Source: PNNG01 sp046291695
GTDB lineage: Bacteria; Bacteroidota; Bacteroidia; UBA7662
Direction: 5' to 3'
Length of the DNA: 64,000 bases
NCBI GenBank assembly: GCA_046291695.1
Contig: JBKBSO010000003.1
Coordinates: 124,001 to 188,000 of the forward strand
Within the stretch, counting starts at the first letter, position 1, and each line of letters opens with the position of its first letter. This document shows positions 44,279 to 53,953 of the stretch, one piece after another. The notes under the pieces were generated by a model. The model saw nothing but the letters and a program-made list of their open reading frames with translations. It ran no database searches and was not told the DNA's origin. Position numbers and translations under genes: made by a program.

Positions 44279-47200
44279 CTAAGGCACCTGACTTTGCCGC
44301 TCCCTGTTATTCCAACTCAAGCTTCTATCGGTAGCGTCGACCAATCCTTCAAGTGCGGCATCCGTAGGCGCATAAAGTTCAACCAAGTTTCGATCGCTCC
44401 AGCTTGCATTCCGGTCAGCTTCATCAATCAAGAATGGTGTTTGATTTTCTACCCGACCTGCAAACAAGGCATAACTACCATTGGGCAATAGCATTAAGGC
44501 TTCGGTGCCAAAGGCCGAACTGATGGTATTACGGAAATCGTGGTCATGTACATTTCCATTAAATTGTATGGCCTGTGCACTCATTACCGGAATATGGGTT
44601 CGGTGATACACTACCAGATACTGAGGGCCAGCCGCCGAAATGCTGGCCAAAAAAGCCGTATCTCCCGCTGTATTGGTGATGCGCCCATCGCTCCATAACA
44701 AACAAGCAGCCTCAAATACCACACTATCGCTGGTAGCGTTGGCTGCCGTTGAGCTTTTACGCAATTGCACATACACCCAATCTACAATTAAAGAATGATC
44801 GCTGAGCCCTAGGCTTTCGGTTCCAGCGTACAACCATGGCTCCTGATTATAGGGCTGATTAGTCGGAATAAGACTATCTAACCGGGCAGACATGCTGTCG
44901 CCCGCAGCATCAAATGGACCTTCGAGCCATAAGTATGCTTGCAGGCGTAGCCAGCTGTGTTGTACAGCCGTGGCTGTAGGCTGGGGATAATAAGCCCGAG
45001 AGCTATCAGGACCTGCAAAATCGAACCACGCCCAATGATACACAGTATTGGGATCCAGTCCACTTACGCTTATTGACGACAAACTGCCCTGTCCTACTAC
45101 AAAACTACCATCGGCCAAGCTACTTCCCACGCCAAATACCGTGCTGGAGTTGTAATTCTGCCCTCGAACAGGCATGGCGTTAACTGCTTCATTGGCCTTA
45201 ACCACAATAAGCACTTCACCACTTCCGGCATCGAAGTCAAATTGCATACTGGTATCGTTTACCCCAACGAGCTGCACATTGGAAGTGGTATCGGCTGGCA
45301 AGCTGTGCTGCGATATAAAAGGCACGGCTCCAGTACTTAGGTAGCTTATTCCTGCTCCTGAAAATTCAATAGCATTAAACTGATAGTTTTGCCCGGGCTG
45401 CAAACCCGAAACCGTTACGGAGGTATCCGTACCTCTATAAATGGCAAAGCTATGGCTTCCTACACCTATACTTGCTCCCTGACCAAAACCCGCGTTAGCA
45501 GCATAAAACTGTGCATCTGCTGGCAAATTAGGGCTAGCTGCTTCTCTGGCCGTAATGAGGATACTGTCGCCATCACCCCGAGCCCAGGCCAAGCTGATGG
45601 ATGTTTGTGCAACCTCCAGCACCCTAAAGCTGTGTGCAGCAAGCGTTGGGCCGCCAAGCAAGGTGTTTCCAAAAACAGAAGCCGGATTGCTCAACAAGTA
45701 GTTCTCGGTACTGTTGGCTACAGCATTATATTCATACACCAAGAATCCATAACTCGTTAGCGGGTTGAGTCCTGTGAGTGCAAAGCCATTTCCACTCGCG
45801 TTATACACCACATACTGGCCGGTACTTACTTCTTCACCTGAACCAAACACGGTATCTGCGGTGTATGTTATGCTATTTACTGGTATGAAGTCGGGTAACG
45901 CTCCTTCGCGTACAATAACCAGCCGCCGGTTGCCATTTCCAGGCGTCATGCTTATGGTGATACTATTAGCACTGCTATCGGCTACACTGATTTGCGTTTG
46001 TTGCGTTGCCGGATTGGATAACGTAAAGCGAGCTGCTGATTGAGCAGCGCCGGCCACGGCATACTGCTGTTGACCGCTCCCCCCGTTAAACTCATATACC
46101 CGAACCTGATACAATGTAGCGGCATCAAGATTGCGGATGACCACAAAGCTGTCGGTTCCATTGTACACTACAAAATTACCTGTACCTATTTGTGCTCCAT
46201 TGCCAAACTGGTTATTGGCGGCATAAGCGGTATTGTTGTTGGGTTGGGTAAAATTATCATCTGCCACGCGAGCCACCACCAAGCGGCGAGCACCATTGCC
46301 TCTTGTAAAAACTACCGTTAGGCTATCGCTGCGTGCGTGTATAATTTGCACATTGGTGGCTTGAATATTGGGTGCATTTACGATGATGTTATTAAAGCGC
46401 TTGATGTGGTTGCTATTTACCGTTACATCATTCAAATTCTGAATGTTATTCATGGTAATGGTATATTCCACATTCTCGTCGAGGGCCACCGTTACGGTAA
46501 GGGTCACGAATTTGCCGTTCAAACTTGCGTTGGTAATAACGCGGGAAGGGCTAATGCTGTAATTGGCCGTATTAGTAGCTGTATTGTTGAGCGTCTCATT
46601 AAATTCGATCACTATGGTAGTAGGTGAACTCGACCAGGCATTCACCACAAAAGGGCGATCGGTGGCTACGGCCAAATTACCGCCATTATCGGTTAGCTCG
46701 CCTTGTACATTAAGTTGGTTGCTTCCCAGGTCGAGGGTCGTATTGTCGCCTATAACACCATCATTTAGCACAATCACGTTCCCATTGGCAATTACAGTCC
46801 CGGTGGTTTGAATTTCAAGATTATAAAATGTAATGTCGTTATTGATAGACTGGGTGGAATCGCCTGCAAGAATTACAGTAGATGTTCCTGCATTAAAATT
46901 GCCCGGAGTGGAGATATCGCCTTCTATGATGATGGTAGAGCTGCCGGCATTGATGTTTCCATTATTGTTGTTTACCACTACATCCCCACCAAAATTCAAC
47001 GAGCCACTACCCGCATTAAGCGTTCCTGTATTGGTAAAAACGGCTGATCCCTGAAAATTCAGGGTACCGATATCATTATTGATGGTACCATCACTTGATA
47101 CCTGTACACCCGTATTGAAGGTTACAACACCGCTATCGGCCCATAAGGTGGCATTGTTCCCAACATAAATCGAATCCATGAACATCACATTTCCCTGCCC

Positions 47201-48001
47201 TACCCTAAAAACAGCCCCACTGCTACTGATATTGGTAAGGTTGTTGCCTGGGGGCGAAGAGGGGTTAAATACTACGGTGGCATTTTGTGTAAACCAATTG
47301 CCTGAAAGTTGGTTGTTCTGACCCGATTGGCGGTTAATCACAATTTTGGCACTGCCTCCGTAAAAGCTCGTGTTGGAATTCAGGGTTATGCGCCCATTAA
47401 CAATTAACGAATCGCTACCTACAAAAAATGTGGAATTAGAAGATTGAATATCAAGATGTCCATTTACCCTGATTTTACCCGCTGTAGCTACAAAACTCTT
47501 TCCGCTATGCACGGCAAGGCCTGCATTGGCCACCAACTCTCCCCCATTCATTTCCATGGTACTGTTCACCTTAAAGTTGGTGGCATTTGTACTGAATTTT
47601 CCGCTGTTTAGCAAAACACTTACATGACTATTAAATGGAAAGTTAAAAGAGCTGCCGCTATGGTTTAGCTCTCCTCCATTTATATGCAATTGGCCATTTC
47701 CATTGATGCTAATACTCCCCGTAATCGTTAAGCTTGCTCCGGAATTGATGGTTATGCTTCCTCCATTTCCGATGGTTCGGTTACCGCTAAGGATGGGCTG
47801 ATTGGTGGTGGCATTGATGATGATTTGATCGGCATTTCCGGGGACTCCCGCTGGGCTCCAGTTGGCAGCTGTGGACCAGTTGGTACTGCTTGCACCTGTC
47901 CAGGTTTTTTGCGCATGAAGTTGGGCTATCGGCGCTATTATCAACAGCAAAACCAACGACATTCGGATCTTTTCAAGCAAAATTGAAAGATTTTGGCGCA
48001 T
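44279..48001 (-). CDS. Large exported surface protein: beta-solenoid, Ig-like, four FN3-like repeats, dockerin-like end
   Basis: 1240 residues from the ATG at 48001 (nine upstream codons are also open). Signal peptide near MSLVLLLIIAPIAQLHAQ. Residues ~25-430 have solenoid-like strands (GNGGSITINSGASLTITGSI; NSNTSFYGGSAKIVIN). An SbsA-type Ig-like domain follows (VVNAWSSSPTTIVIEFNETL). Then four similar ~100-residue units with FVVYNGT/VVYNAS, GLxPxTxY and YEFN/YEYN elements. The C-terminal domain (YLWLEGPFDAAGDSMSARL) resembles a common Bacteroidota surface module, and the end carries two copies of a DRxxSWxxR motif (DRNASWSDRN, DRSLSWNNRE). No standard YPNP-type sorting domain is present. 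Role unknown. Confidence 0.75.
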   Translation of the reverse strand: MRQNLSILLEKIRMSLVLLLIIAPIAQLHAQKTWTGASSTNWSTAANWSPAGVPGNADQIIINATTNQPILSGNRTIGNGGSITINSGASLTITGSISINGNGQLHINGGELNHSGSSFNFPFNSHVSVLLNSGKFSTNATNFKVNSTMEMNGGELVANAGLAVHSGKSFVATAGKIRVNGHLDIQSSNSTFFVGSDSLIVNGRITLNSNTSFYGGSAKIVINRQSGQNNQLSGNWFTQNATVVFNPSSPPGNNLTNISSSGAVFRVGQGNVMFMDSIYVGNNATLWADSGVVTFNTGVQVSSDGTINNDIGTLNFQGSAVFTNTGTLNAGSGSLNFGGDVVVNNNNGNINAGSSTIIIEGDISTPGNFNAGTSTVILAGDSTQSINNDITFYNLEIQTTGTVIANGNVIVLNDGVIGDNTTLDLGSNQLNVQGELTDNGGNLAVATDRPFVVNAWSSSPTTIVIEFNETLNNTATNTANYSISPSRVITNASLNGKFVTLTVTVALDENVEYTITMNNIQNLNDVTVNSNHIKRFNNIIVNAPNIQATNVQIIHARSDSLTVVFTRGNGARRLVVARVADDNFTQPNNNTAYAANNQFGNGAQIGTGNFVVYNGTDSFVVIRNLDAATLYQVRVYEFNGGSGQQQYAVAGAAQSAARFTLSNPATQQTQISVADSSANSITISMTPGNGNRRLVIVREGALPDFIPVNSITYTADTVFGSGEEVSTGQYVVYNASGNGFALTGLNPLTSYGFLVYEYNAVANSTENYLLSNPASVFGNTLLGGPTLAAHSFRVLEVAQTSISLAWARGDGDSILITAREAASPNLPADAQFYAANAGFGQGASIGVGSHSFAIYRGTDTSVTVSGLQPGQNYQFNAIEFSGAGISYLSTGAVPFISQHSLPADTTSNVQLVGVNDTSMQFDFDAGSGEVLIVVKANEAVNAMPVRGQNYNSSTVFGVGSSLADGSFVVGQGSLSSISVSGLDPNTVYHWAWFDFAGPDSSRAYYPQPTATAVQHSWLRLQAYLWLEGPFDAAGDSMSARLDSLIPTNQPYNQEPWLYAGTESLGLSDHSLIVDWVYVQLRKSSTAANATSDSVVFEAACLLWSDGRITNTAGDTAFLASISAAGPQYLVVYHRTHIPVMSAQAIQFNGNVHDHDFRNTISSAFGTEALMLLPNGSYALFAGRVENQTPFLIDEADRNASWSDRNLVELYAPTDAALEGLVDATDRSLSWNNRERQSQVP

Positions 48002-48052
48002 TATTACAAATCTAACAAAAATAGGCAAGCCTGTTTATTAAATTCTTGTAAT

Positions 48053-48095
48053 GCTTATGCACAAGCTATTGAAAAAATTTAGCTTGTGCATAAGC
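48053..48095. repeat. 16-bp perfect inverted repeat
   Basis: GCTTATGCACAAGCTA (48053-48068) and its exact complement TAGCTTGTGCATAAGC (48080-48095), with an 11-base A-rich loop. It lies between the EEP gene stop (48122) and the start of the surface protein gene (48001), both on the minus strand. As RNA it would be a very stable hairpin; no T-run follows on the minus strand, so terminator, operator and small mobile remnant are all open. Confidence 0.75.
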
Positions 48096-48121
48096 CACTT
48101 GCCTCATCAAATTGAATTGCC

Positions 48122-49222
48122 TTACTTACGTAGGGTAGCAAATACCGGGTAATGGTCGGAATAGCGTTTCCGAATAACTTGCTGGCTGCTCACTTTAAAA
48201 CGGCGGTCGGCAAAAATTTGATCGATGCGAAAAGAAGGGAAAAAACCGGCATAGGTGTTTCCTGTACCCCGCCCTTTCTTCACGAAGGTATCCTGTAGGG
48301 GACCTCTCACCCGATGATAGGCATATGAAGCGGGTAAATCGTTAAAATCGCCACAAAGGATTACCGGATAAGGACTTGCCTGAACCAATTCGCCCACCCG
48401 ATCGGCCTGATGCGCCCTTAAACGGGCCGCATCTCTAATTTTGGCCATAATTTTAAGCAATCCCTTCCCTGCTTCGGCATCTGGCTTTTCACGAAACTCC
48501 CGCATATAAGCCAGTTCTTCGCCCTGTAAGCGGTTGGTTTGCAGATGTACATTGATAATCCGAAGGGTATCCGTTTTTCGTACCAAGTCGGCATAAATAC
48601 AGGCATTTACACTGTGCTTACTTTCGAAGCTGATATAGGTTTTATTGATAAGTGGGTATTTGCTAAAAATGGCAATGCCAGCATAACCCCAGCTTTTACC
48701 GCCAATTATTTTTTCGAAATACCCGTATCCATAATTTGCTTCTTCGAACAGCCGATCGGTAAAATCACCTTGCCCACGTTCGAGGCTGTGGTATTCTTGG
48801 AAGCACAAAATATCAGGTGCAAAAGTGTTGATAATTTCAAAAATGCCCTGCTGGGTATTTTCGAGGGCTTCCTTCCCGTAGCCATTTTCACGGAAATTTC
48901 CGATGTTGTAGCTCATCACCCGTAAATCGGAACTATCCACTTGTTGTCTGAAGCTGTATTGAAAGCTGAGCTGATTTATGGGCCATCCGAGCAGCAACAC
49001 CAGTAGCGACAACAAGGCATGCCAACGCTTACCCAATAGCCACCAAATTAAAAATGCTCCATGTATAAAAATGAGCGGCAAGGCCAGGTAAGGCATAAAC
49101 ACCATGGGCCAGAACTTTTCGGGACTAAAATAGGGGGCAATGTACACCATCACCGATACACCAGCTGCCAGCAGGTTAAATACAAACAACATGCGTCGGA
49201 AGAACCTCAATAGACGCTTCAT
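48122..49222 (-). CDS. Endonuclease/exonuclease/phosphatase-family protein with membrane N-terminus
   Basis: 366 residues. Three hydrophobic segments at about 10-30, 38-60 and 65-80, then an EEP domain: MSYNIGNFR, CFQEYHSLERG (Asn/Glu metal ligands), IINVHLQTNR, ILCGDFNDLPASYAYHRVR and SDHYPVFATL, with the catalytic His at the end. These domains cleave phosphodiester bonds in nucleic acids, sphingomyelin or phosphoinositides; the membrane part favours a lipid or periplasmic substrate. It starts 2 bp after the rhomboid 1 stop and is probably in the same operon. Confidence 0.87.
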   Translation of the reverse strand: MKRLLRFFRRMLFVFNLLAAGVSVMVYIAPYFSPEKFWPMVFMPYLALPLIFIHGAFLIWWLLGKRWHALLSLLVLLLGWPINQLSFQYSFRQQVDSSDLRVMSYNIGNFRENGYGKEALENTQQGIFEIINTFAPDILCFQEYHSLERGQGDFTDRLFEEANYGYGYFEKIIGGKSWGYAGIAIFSKYPLINKTYISFESKHSVNACIYADLVRKTDTLRIINVHLQTNRLQGEELAYMREFREKPDAEAGKGLLKIMAKIRDAARLRAHQADRVGELVQASPYPVILCGDFNDLPASYAYHRVRGPLQDTFVKKGRGTGNTYAGFFPSFRIDQIFADRRFKVSSQQVIRKRYSDHYPVFATLRK

Positions 49223-49224
49223 GT

Positions 49225-50136
49225 TTATTGTTTACTAGCCCTGAATAACTGTTCTTTTTCTTCCTTACTTAAACCATCGTAACCGTGATGCGCAATCTTG
49301 TCGAGGATACGATCGATGACTTCTTGCGGCACCCGACCACCAGTCTGGGTGGGTTGGGTTTTGATGGAAGCGGATTGGGGATTTGGACGTTTGTAGCTTA
49401 CTTTTAATCGACTTGAACGGCTAAATCGCGTAACTAGGGCATCGGCAAGGCGGTTGAAGCCCGCACCCAAATCACGTCCTCCCTGCAATTGCTTGATATA
49501 CACAAAGCCAAAAATGGCACCACCCAAGTGGGCAAAATGACCTCCAGCATTGTTCCCGGCTAAACTCAATAAATCGATCACAATCATGAATAACGCGAGG
49601 TACTTGAGCGGTACATTGCCAAATAGGAAGAGCCGGAGCGTATAATTCGGAAGCAAGGTAGCCGTACCCACTACAATGGCCAGAACCGAAGCAGAAGCAC
49701 CTACGGCTTTGGCAGAAGCCAACTCCGTGCTAAATAATGGAAAGAAGTTAAACGAGATGATGTACATCAAGGCGCCTGCAAATCCTCCCAGAAAATACAG
49801 GGCCACAAGTTTTTTAGTCCCGAGGAAATCTTGGAAAATACGGCCTATCCAATACAGCCAGAGCATATTGAAGAGAATATGAAAAAAGCCACCATGCACA
49901 AACATATAAGTGAGCAGCGACCAGGGGCGGAACAATAAATTGGGCAAGTAAGCAGGTACTGCCAGGTAGCCACTCACAATATGGTACCAGCCCGGTTGTA
50001 ACTTAAAAAGCGCCAATATTACGGCTATGAGGCTAAGGCCGATGTATACGACAATATTTACCACAATCAACTGGTTCAGGCTGTTACCATTTGCCACCAG
50101 TGCGCGAAAATCATCCTTTAATGAGTTGCCCCGCAT
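49225..50136 (-). CDS. Rhomboid-family intramembrane serine protease 1
   Basis: 303 residues, six or seven transmembrane helices. Rhomboid hallmarks: FVHGGFFHILFNMLWLYW (the HxxxN motif on helix 2), catalytic Ser in GASASVL (second Gly of GxSG replaced by Ala) and the His in GGHFAHLGGAIFGF. It has a ~90-residue cytoplasmic C-terminal extension (VSYKRPNPQSASIKTQ... LSKEEKEQLFRASKQ). It overlaps the rhomboid 2 stop by one base (TAATG). Substrates unknown. Confidence 0.9.
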   Translation of the reverse strand: MRGNSLKDDFRALVANGNSLNQLIVVNIVVYIGLSLIAVILALFKLQPGWYHIVSGYLAVPAYLPNLLFRPWSLLTYMFVHGGFFHILFNMLWLYWIGRIFQDFLGTKKLVALYFLGGFAGALMYIISFNFFPLFSTELASAKAVGASASVLAIVVGTATLLPNYTLRLFLFGNVPLKYLALFMIVIDLLSLAGNNAGGHFAHLGGAIFGFVYIKQLQGGRDLGAGFNRLADALVTRFSRSSRLKVSYKRPNPQSASIKTQPTQTGGRVPQEVIDRILDKIAHHGYDGLSKEEKEQLFRASKQ

Positions 50137-50861
50137 TAGTAAAAATTCCTCCTGTCGTTTGCGTATAGGTATTTAACAATCACAAAGCCAAACAATATAC
50201 CACCCAGGTGGGCAAAGTGTGCCACTTGGTCGGTTGGATCGAACCTAAGGGCCTGATAAAGCTCTATGACGATATAGGCTGCCATCAGGTATTTGGCTTT
50301 TACGGGTAGGGCGAAAAAAAGATAGAGCGTACTGTTGGGGAACAAGTAAGCAAATGCCATCCAGATGCCTGCCACTGCGCCACTCGCGCCAATGATATTC
50401 GGACGATTGAGAATAGCGGCTCGATAACGCTCAAGATAAACCGTTTTTGTACCACTCGCCGTTACCATATCCAAGTCGATTTGATTCAGTATAGGTAGCA
50501 AATCGATGAAAAACACAATAAGATAATGCAAAGTAGCAGCGCCTAAGCCGGTAATAATATAAAAGTTTAGGAAGCGTTTTGACCCCCAAACATTTTCGAG
50601 TACGCTGCCAAACATCCAAAACGAAAACATATTGAACAGAATGTGATTGATGCTCCCGTGCATAAACAAATGCGTAATGGGTTGCCAAATTCTGAACTTA
50701 CTGGCCCCCGGAAAGCGTAATCCTAGTTGTGCAATCAGGTCGATGCCATAACTGGTTTGTAACACGTAGGTAGCCAGAAAAAAAAGTCCGTTTAGAATGA
50801 GGATGTTCTTTACTACCAGCGGTAAAACATCGAAGCGGCCGGGGCTAAACTGATTGCTCAT
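50136..50861 (-). CDS. Rhomboid-family intramembrane serine protease 2
   Basis: 241 residues, six transmembrane helices. It contains FMHGSINHILFNMFSFW (HxxxN), nucleophile Ser in IIGASGAVAGIWMAF (canonical GxSG) and catalytic His in VAHFAHLGGILFGF. Related to but distinct from rhomboid 1, which directly follows it; tandem rhomboids are common in Bacteroidota. It heads a three-gene run with rhomboid 1 and the EEP gene. A TATATTTGC box lies 6 bp upstream of the ATG. Confidence 0.92.
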   Translation of the reverse strand: MSNQFSPGRFDVLPLVVKNILILNGLFFLATYVLQTSYGIDLIAQLGLRFPGASKFRIWQPITHLFMHGSINHILFNMFSFWMFGSVLENVWGSKRFLNFYIITGLGAATLHYLIVFFIDLLPILNQIDLDMVTASGTKTVYLERYRAAILNRPNIIGASGAVAGIWMAFAYLFPNSTLYLFFALPVKAKYLMAAYIVIELYQALRFDPTDQVAHFAHLGGILFGFVIVKYLYANDRRNFY

Positions 50862-50866
50862 GGGTG

Positions 50867-50874
50867 CAAATATA
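50867..50874 (-). promoter_or_regulatory. Candidate -7 element upstream of the tandem rhomboid operon
   Basis: TATATTTG on the minus strand, followed by C, ending 5-6 bp before the ATG at 50861. It matches TAnnTTTG exactly, but no clear TTG lies at the right distance, and a leaderless message would result. Confidence 0.4.
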
Positions 50875-50958
50875 TTTGTTTTTAAATGGCCTTTTGATGC
50901 GGCCTTTACGAAACTGCTGCTTTAACGTCCCAATCTGCAAAATCGTTTCAGGAATGCC

Positions 50959-52800
50959 TCATCCGAGGCGTTGACTAAGTTCTTCGAGTGTGATGTTGAG
51001 CAGGGTTTGCTTGCCATCGGGACTATAGTAGGGGTTTTCACAAGCAAATAATTCATCAATAAGTTGTTGCATTTCGGCCTTTTGGAGCCGTCGGCCTGCG
51101 GGGAGTGCTGTTTTTTGCGCCAATTCCCGGGCCAGTTGCTCGTGCAGTGCTTCTGCATCAGGCTGTTGATGTTCTTTGTAATTCTCCAGCATTTCACGGA
51201 TGAGCTTTCCCGGATCGCTCAATTGCAACTCGGCAGGAACACCTTGGATGAGCAGTTCATGTTCATTTTCGAGGCTCAAACTGAATCCTGCAAGGTGCAA
51301 ATCGTCCCACAATTCGTGCAACAAGCCGGCTTCCTGCTTACTCAGGCTGAGGCTTTCGGGGAACAGTAGCTGCTGGCTGCTGCTTTTGCCTGTGCGAAAC
51401 TGCTGTAGGTATTTCTCGTATAAAATGCGGTGATGGGCGGCCTCTTGGTCTATCAATAACAAGCCGCTTTTGATTTGAGAAGCGATATAACGACCGTGCA
51501 ACTGAAACAAAGGCTTATCAGCAACATCTGTAGCAGGTTCATGTTCGTCAATGCGCATCTGTTCAGGAGCCTTGGAAGCTGCACTAACCGCATAAAGTTC
51601 CTGCCAATTGGCCGGGGCTTTAGGTGTAACGGCCGGGTTTTTACCTGATTGGCCTGTTTGCACCGATGGTGCCTGTCCACCTGGGTTGGTAAAAGGGTTA
51701 TAATGAGGATTAAAGCTCAGCTTAGGTGGACGCACCTCATGCGCTGGTTTCAGGCTGAGGTCGAGTCCATCGAGGGCGGCATCGCGTTCAAAATCGAGGC
51801 TAGGTGCCACGTGGTACTGATTAAGTGCCCGCTTGATGGCCGATTGCAGAATGGCGTAAATAGCTTGTTCTTCTTCGAACTTAATTTCGGTTTTGGTAGG
51901 GTGTACGTTTACATCCACCCGTTTAGGGTCAATTTCGAGATATAAAAAATAGGCTGGGTGGTAGCCTTCAGGCAGCAGGCCGGTATAGGCGCCCATTACC
52001 GCATGATGCAAATAGGCGTCGCGAATAAACCGGTTATTCACAAAAAAATACTGGCTGCCTTTGCTCTTACGTGCTGCAGATGGTTTACAAATAAAGCCCT
52101 TAACGTTAAGCATGGGAGTACTTTCGTCAACGGGTACCAGGCTGGTATTAAACTGATCGCCCATAATGCCCACGATACGTTGGCGCAAGTTGCCCGGGCG
52201 CAACTTGTATAAATCGTTGCCATTATGCTTGAGGCTCAGGCTCAATTCGGGTTGAGATAAGGACAGACGTAAAAATTCATCGCAAATATTCCGGAATTCA
52301 GTTTCGTCTTTTTTCAGAAAATTACGACGGGCTGGTACGTTAAAAAACAGGTTTTTCACTTGTATGTTCGTACCTATGGGCATTTGCACCGGTTCTTGCC
52401 CGAGGTATTCGCTACCTTCGACGCGGATGACGGTGCCGAGTTCATCTTCGGTACGTCGGCTGCGCATTTCCACCTGTGATACAGCAGCGATAGAAGCCAT
52501 GGCCTCTCCCCTAAAGCCGAAAGTGCGGATTCGAAACAAATCATTGATGTTGCGGATTTTGGAAGTAGCATGGCGTTCAAAGCACATGCGGGCATCGGTT
52601 GGCGACATGCCGCAACCGTTGTCGATAACTTGCAGCAGGCTTTTGCCGGCATCTTTCACTAGTAATTGAATATCGGTAGCACCGGCATCCACGGCATTTT
52701 CGAGCATTTCTTTTACGGCTGAAGCCGGGCGTTGCACCACCTCACCCGCTGCAATCTGGTTGGCCAGCGCATCGGGCATAAGTTGTATGATATCGGCCAC
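50959..52800 (-). CDS. mutL: DNA mismatch repair protein MutL
   Basis: 613 residues with a GTG start that overlaps the upstream gene's stop. The N-terminal GHKL ATPase is intact (ENAVDAGATDI, DNGCGMSP, RHATSKI, TFGFRGEAMASI). A linker of ~80 polar residues leads to the C-terminal dimerisation domain. The endonuclease motif DQHA(x2)E(x4)E is altered: residues 451-462 read DQEAAHHRILYE, with the His and the catalytic Glu positions changed, and the late CPHGRP-like motif reads SPDGKQ. The protein probably lacks nicking activity or uses a variant site. MutS is not in the window. Confidence 0.93.
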   Translation of the reverse strand: MADIIQLMPDALANQIAAGEVVQRPASAVKEMLENAVDAGATDIQLLVKDAGKSLLQVIDNGCGMSPTDARMCFERHATSKIRNINDLFRIRTFGFRGEAMASIAAVSQVEMRSRRTEDELGTVIRVEGSEYLGQEPVQMPIGTNIQVKNLFFNVPARRNFLKKDETEFRNICDEFLRLSLSQPELSLSLKHNGNDLYKLRPGNLRQRIVGIMGDQFNTSLVPVDESTPMLNVKGFICKPSAARKSKGSQYFFVNNRFIRDAYLHHAVMGAYTGLLPEGYHPAYFLYLEIDPKRVDVNVHPTKTEIKFEEEQAIYAILQSAIKRALNQYHVAPSLDFERDAALDGLDLSLKPAHEVRPPKLSFNPHYNPFTNPGGQAPSVQTGQSGKNPAVTPKAPANWQELYAVSAASKAPEQMRIDEHEPATDVADKPLFQLHGRYIASQIKSGLLLIDQEAAHHRILYEKYLQQFRTGKSSSQQLLFPESLSLSKQEAGLLHELWDDLHLAGFSLSLENEHELLIQGVPAELQLSDPGKLIREMLENYKEHQQPDAEALHEQLARELAQKTALPAGRRLQKAEMQQLIDELFACENPYYSPDGKQTLLNITLEELSQRLG

Positions 52801-53174
52801 TAAGCTTTCCTCCTGTTTATGCGCTCCAGCAATGAACGCCGCCAGCTACTGATCAGGCCGGTACGCCAAACTACCAACAGGCCGAGGGCCAGCACAGCCG
52901 TACGCAAGCTGATGTAGTCGCTAAAAATAAGCAACACCATGGCAGTAATGATAAAGATGAGGAAAATGACATTCCGATTCGACTTGCGTGCAGCCTCTTC
53001 ATAGCCGGCCGAATGCCGACGGAACTGCACCCGCTTTACCGGTCCCCCTTCGGTCACCGCTTCGCCCCTGGCCCGCTTGAGTCGTTCACGACGCTCCTCT
53101 TCCTCGGCATTATAATAGCGCGGGCTGTAGTTAAATTGCTGGTGCTTGGGGGTTTTAAAAAACGAAAATATCAT
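52800..53174 (-). CDS. Small membrane protein of unknown function upstream of mutL
   Basis: 124 residues. A basic, charged N-terminal half (YNAEEEERRERLKRARGEAV) precedes two hydrophobic segments (NVIFLIFIITAMVLLIF, about 68-84, and TAVLALGLLVVW) and a basic tail. This is a Bacteroidota protein commonly found next to mutL, without a name that I know. Its stop overlaps the mutL GTG start by one base, so expression is coupled. A TATTTTTG box lies upstream, without a well-placed -33. Confidence 0.7.
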   Translation of the reverse strand: MIFSFFKTPKHQQFNYSPRYYNAEEEERRERLKRARGEAVTEGGPVKRVQFRRHSAGYEEAARKSNRNVIFLIFIITAMVLLIFSDYISLRTAVLALGLLVVWRTGLISSWRRSLLERINRRKA

Positions 53175-53380
53175 TCCTACAAAAATAAGGTTTTCTCCTC
53201 ATGCCTTCATACCGCAAGCGAGATTTACCTTCGCTATGCGGCTCAAACAATATCCAAACTTATCACCCTTGATGTGCCAATAAAAAAACCAAAGAACTTA
53301 CAAGTTTATTTACCTCAGCATGCCGGGCAATGCACACCTTTTACTTAAGGTAATTTTCGCCCTGCCTTCCAGCAAGAATT

Positions 53381-53851
53381 TTATTTACAATCCTGGGTTG
53401 ATTCGAGTAAATCTAAGTTCAACCGCACTTGAGTGGTTTTCGGAATGGCCACTACCTGCAGCGGGTAGGTAATTACCGTTGAAACGTAGCAATTTTCGCC
53501 AGGTTTAAACAAACGCGTACGAATGAAAAGCTCATTTTTGGTGCGGCTAAGTTTGAGTACATGCAAGCGGTAACCTGCTGAAGGACGCATACCTCCGTAC
53601 ACCAAAACCAGGGAACGATCTTCGAGAAATAACGACAAATCTGGCATGCCCTTGGCAGGGCTCAACTCCAGCAAACTTTGTACAGAATCAAGTTCGGCCT
53701 TGGTGTTGATTAAAAAAGCGTTGGGGCCCAATTCGTTGTACATCGATTCGTAACGAACCTGTATGTTTTCGAAAAGAACGGTTTGCTGTTTTTTTGAGGC
53801 ACAGCCGTTCAGGCCAATCACGAGCACAAACAAAAATAGAAACTGCTTCAT
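53381..53851 (-). CDS. PrcB-like lipoprotein, paralogue A
   Basis: 156 residues. Lipoprotein signal with lipobox LNGC (MKQFLFLFVLVIGLNGC). The C-terminal half carries the PrcB_C pattern: LVYGGMRPSAGYRLHVLKL, ENCYVSTVITYPLQVVAIPKT. In Treponema PrcB helps stabilise the protease PrtP, but most members are unstudied. It is paralogous to the next gene, with the same gene order and layout, and is predicted to be anchored in the outer membrane or periplasm. Confidence 0.75.
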   Translation of the reverse strand: MKQFLFLFVLVIGLNGCASKKQQTVLFENIQVRYESMYNELGPNAFLINTKAELDSVQSLLELSPAKGMPDLSLFLEDRSLVLVYGGMRPSAGYRLHVLKLSRTKNELFIRTRLFKPGENCYVSTVITYPLQVVAIPKTTQVRLNLDLLESTQDCK

Positions 53852-53953
53852 AGGTACTTCAATATGCCTTTAATTGCATCGAATGTATGTATTTATTTGA
53901 CTACCACCTGATAACAGCAGAAATATTTTTACTGATCGACGTCAAGGCGCTAC

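Noticed and set aside
49225..50861. Degraded or duplicated single rhomboid gene
   Set aside because: Both copies keep the HxxxN, GxS and catalytic His motifs, so they are two intact genes.
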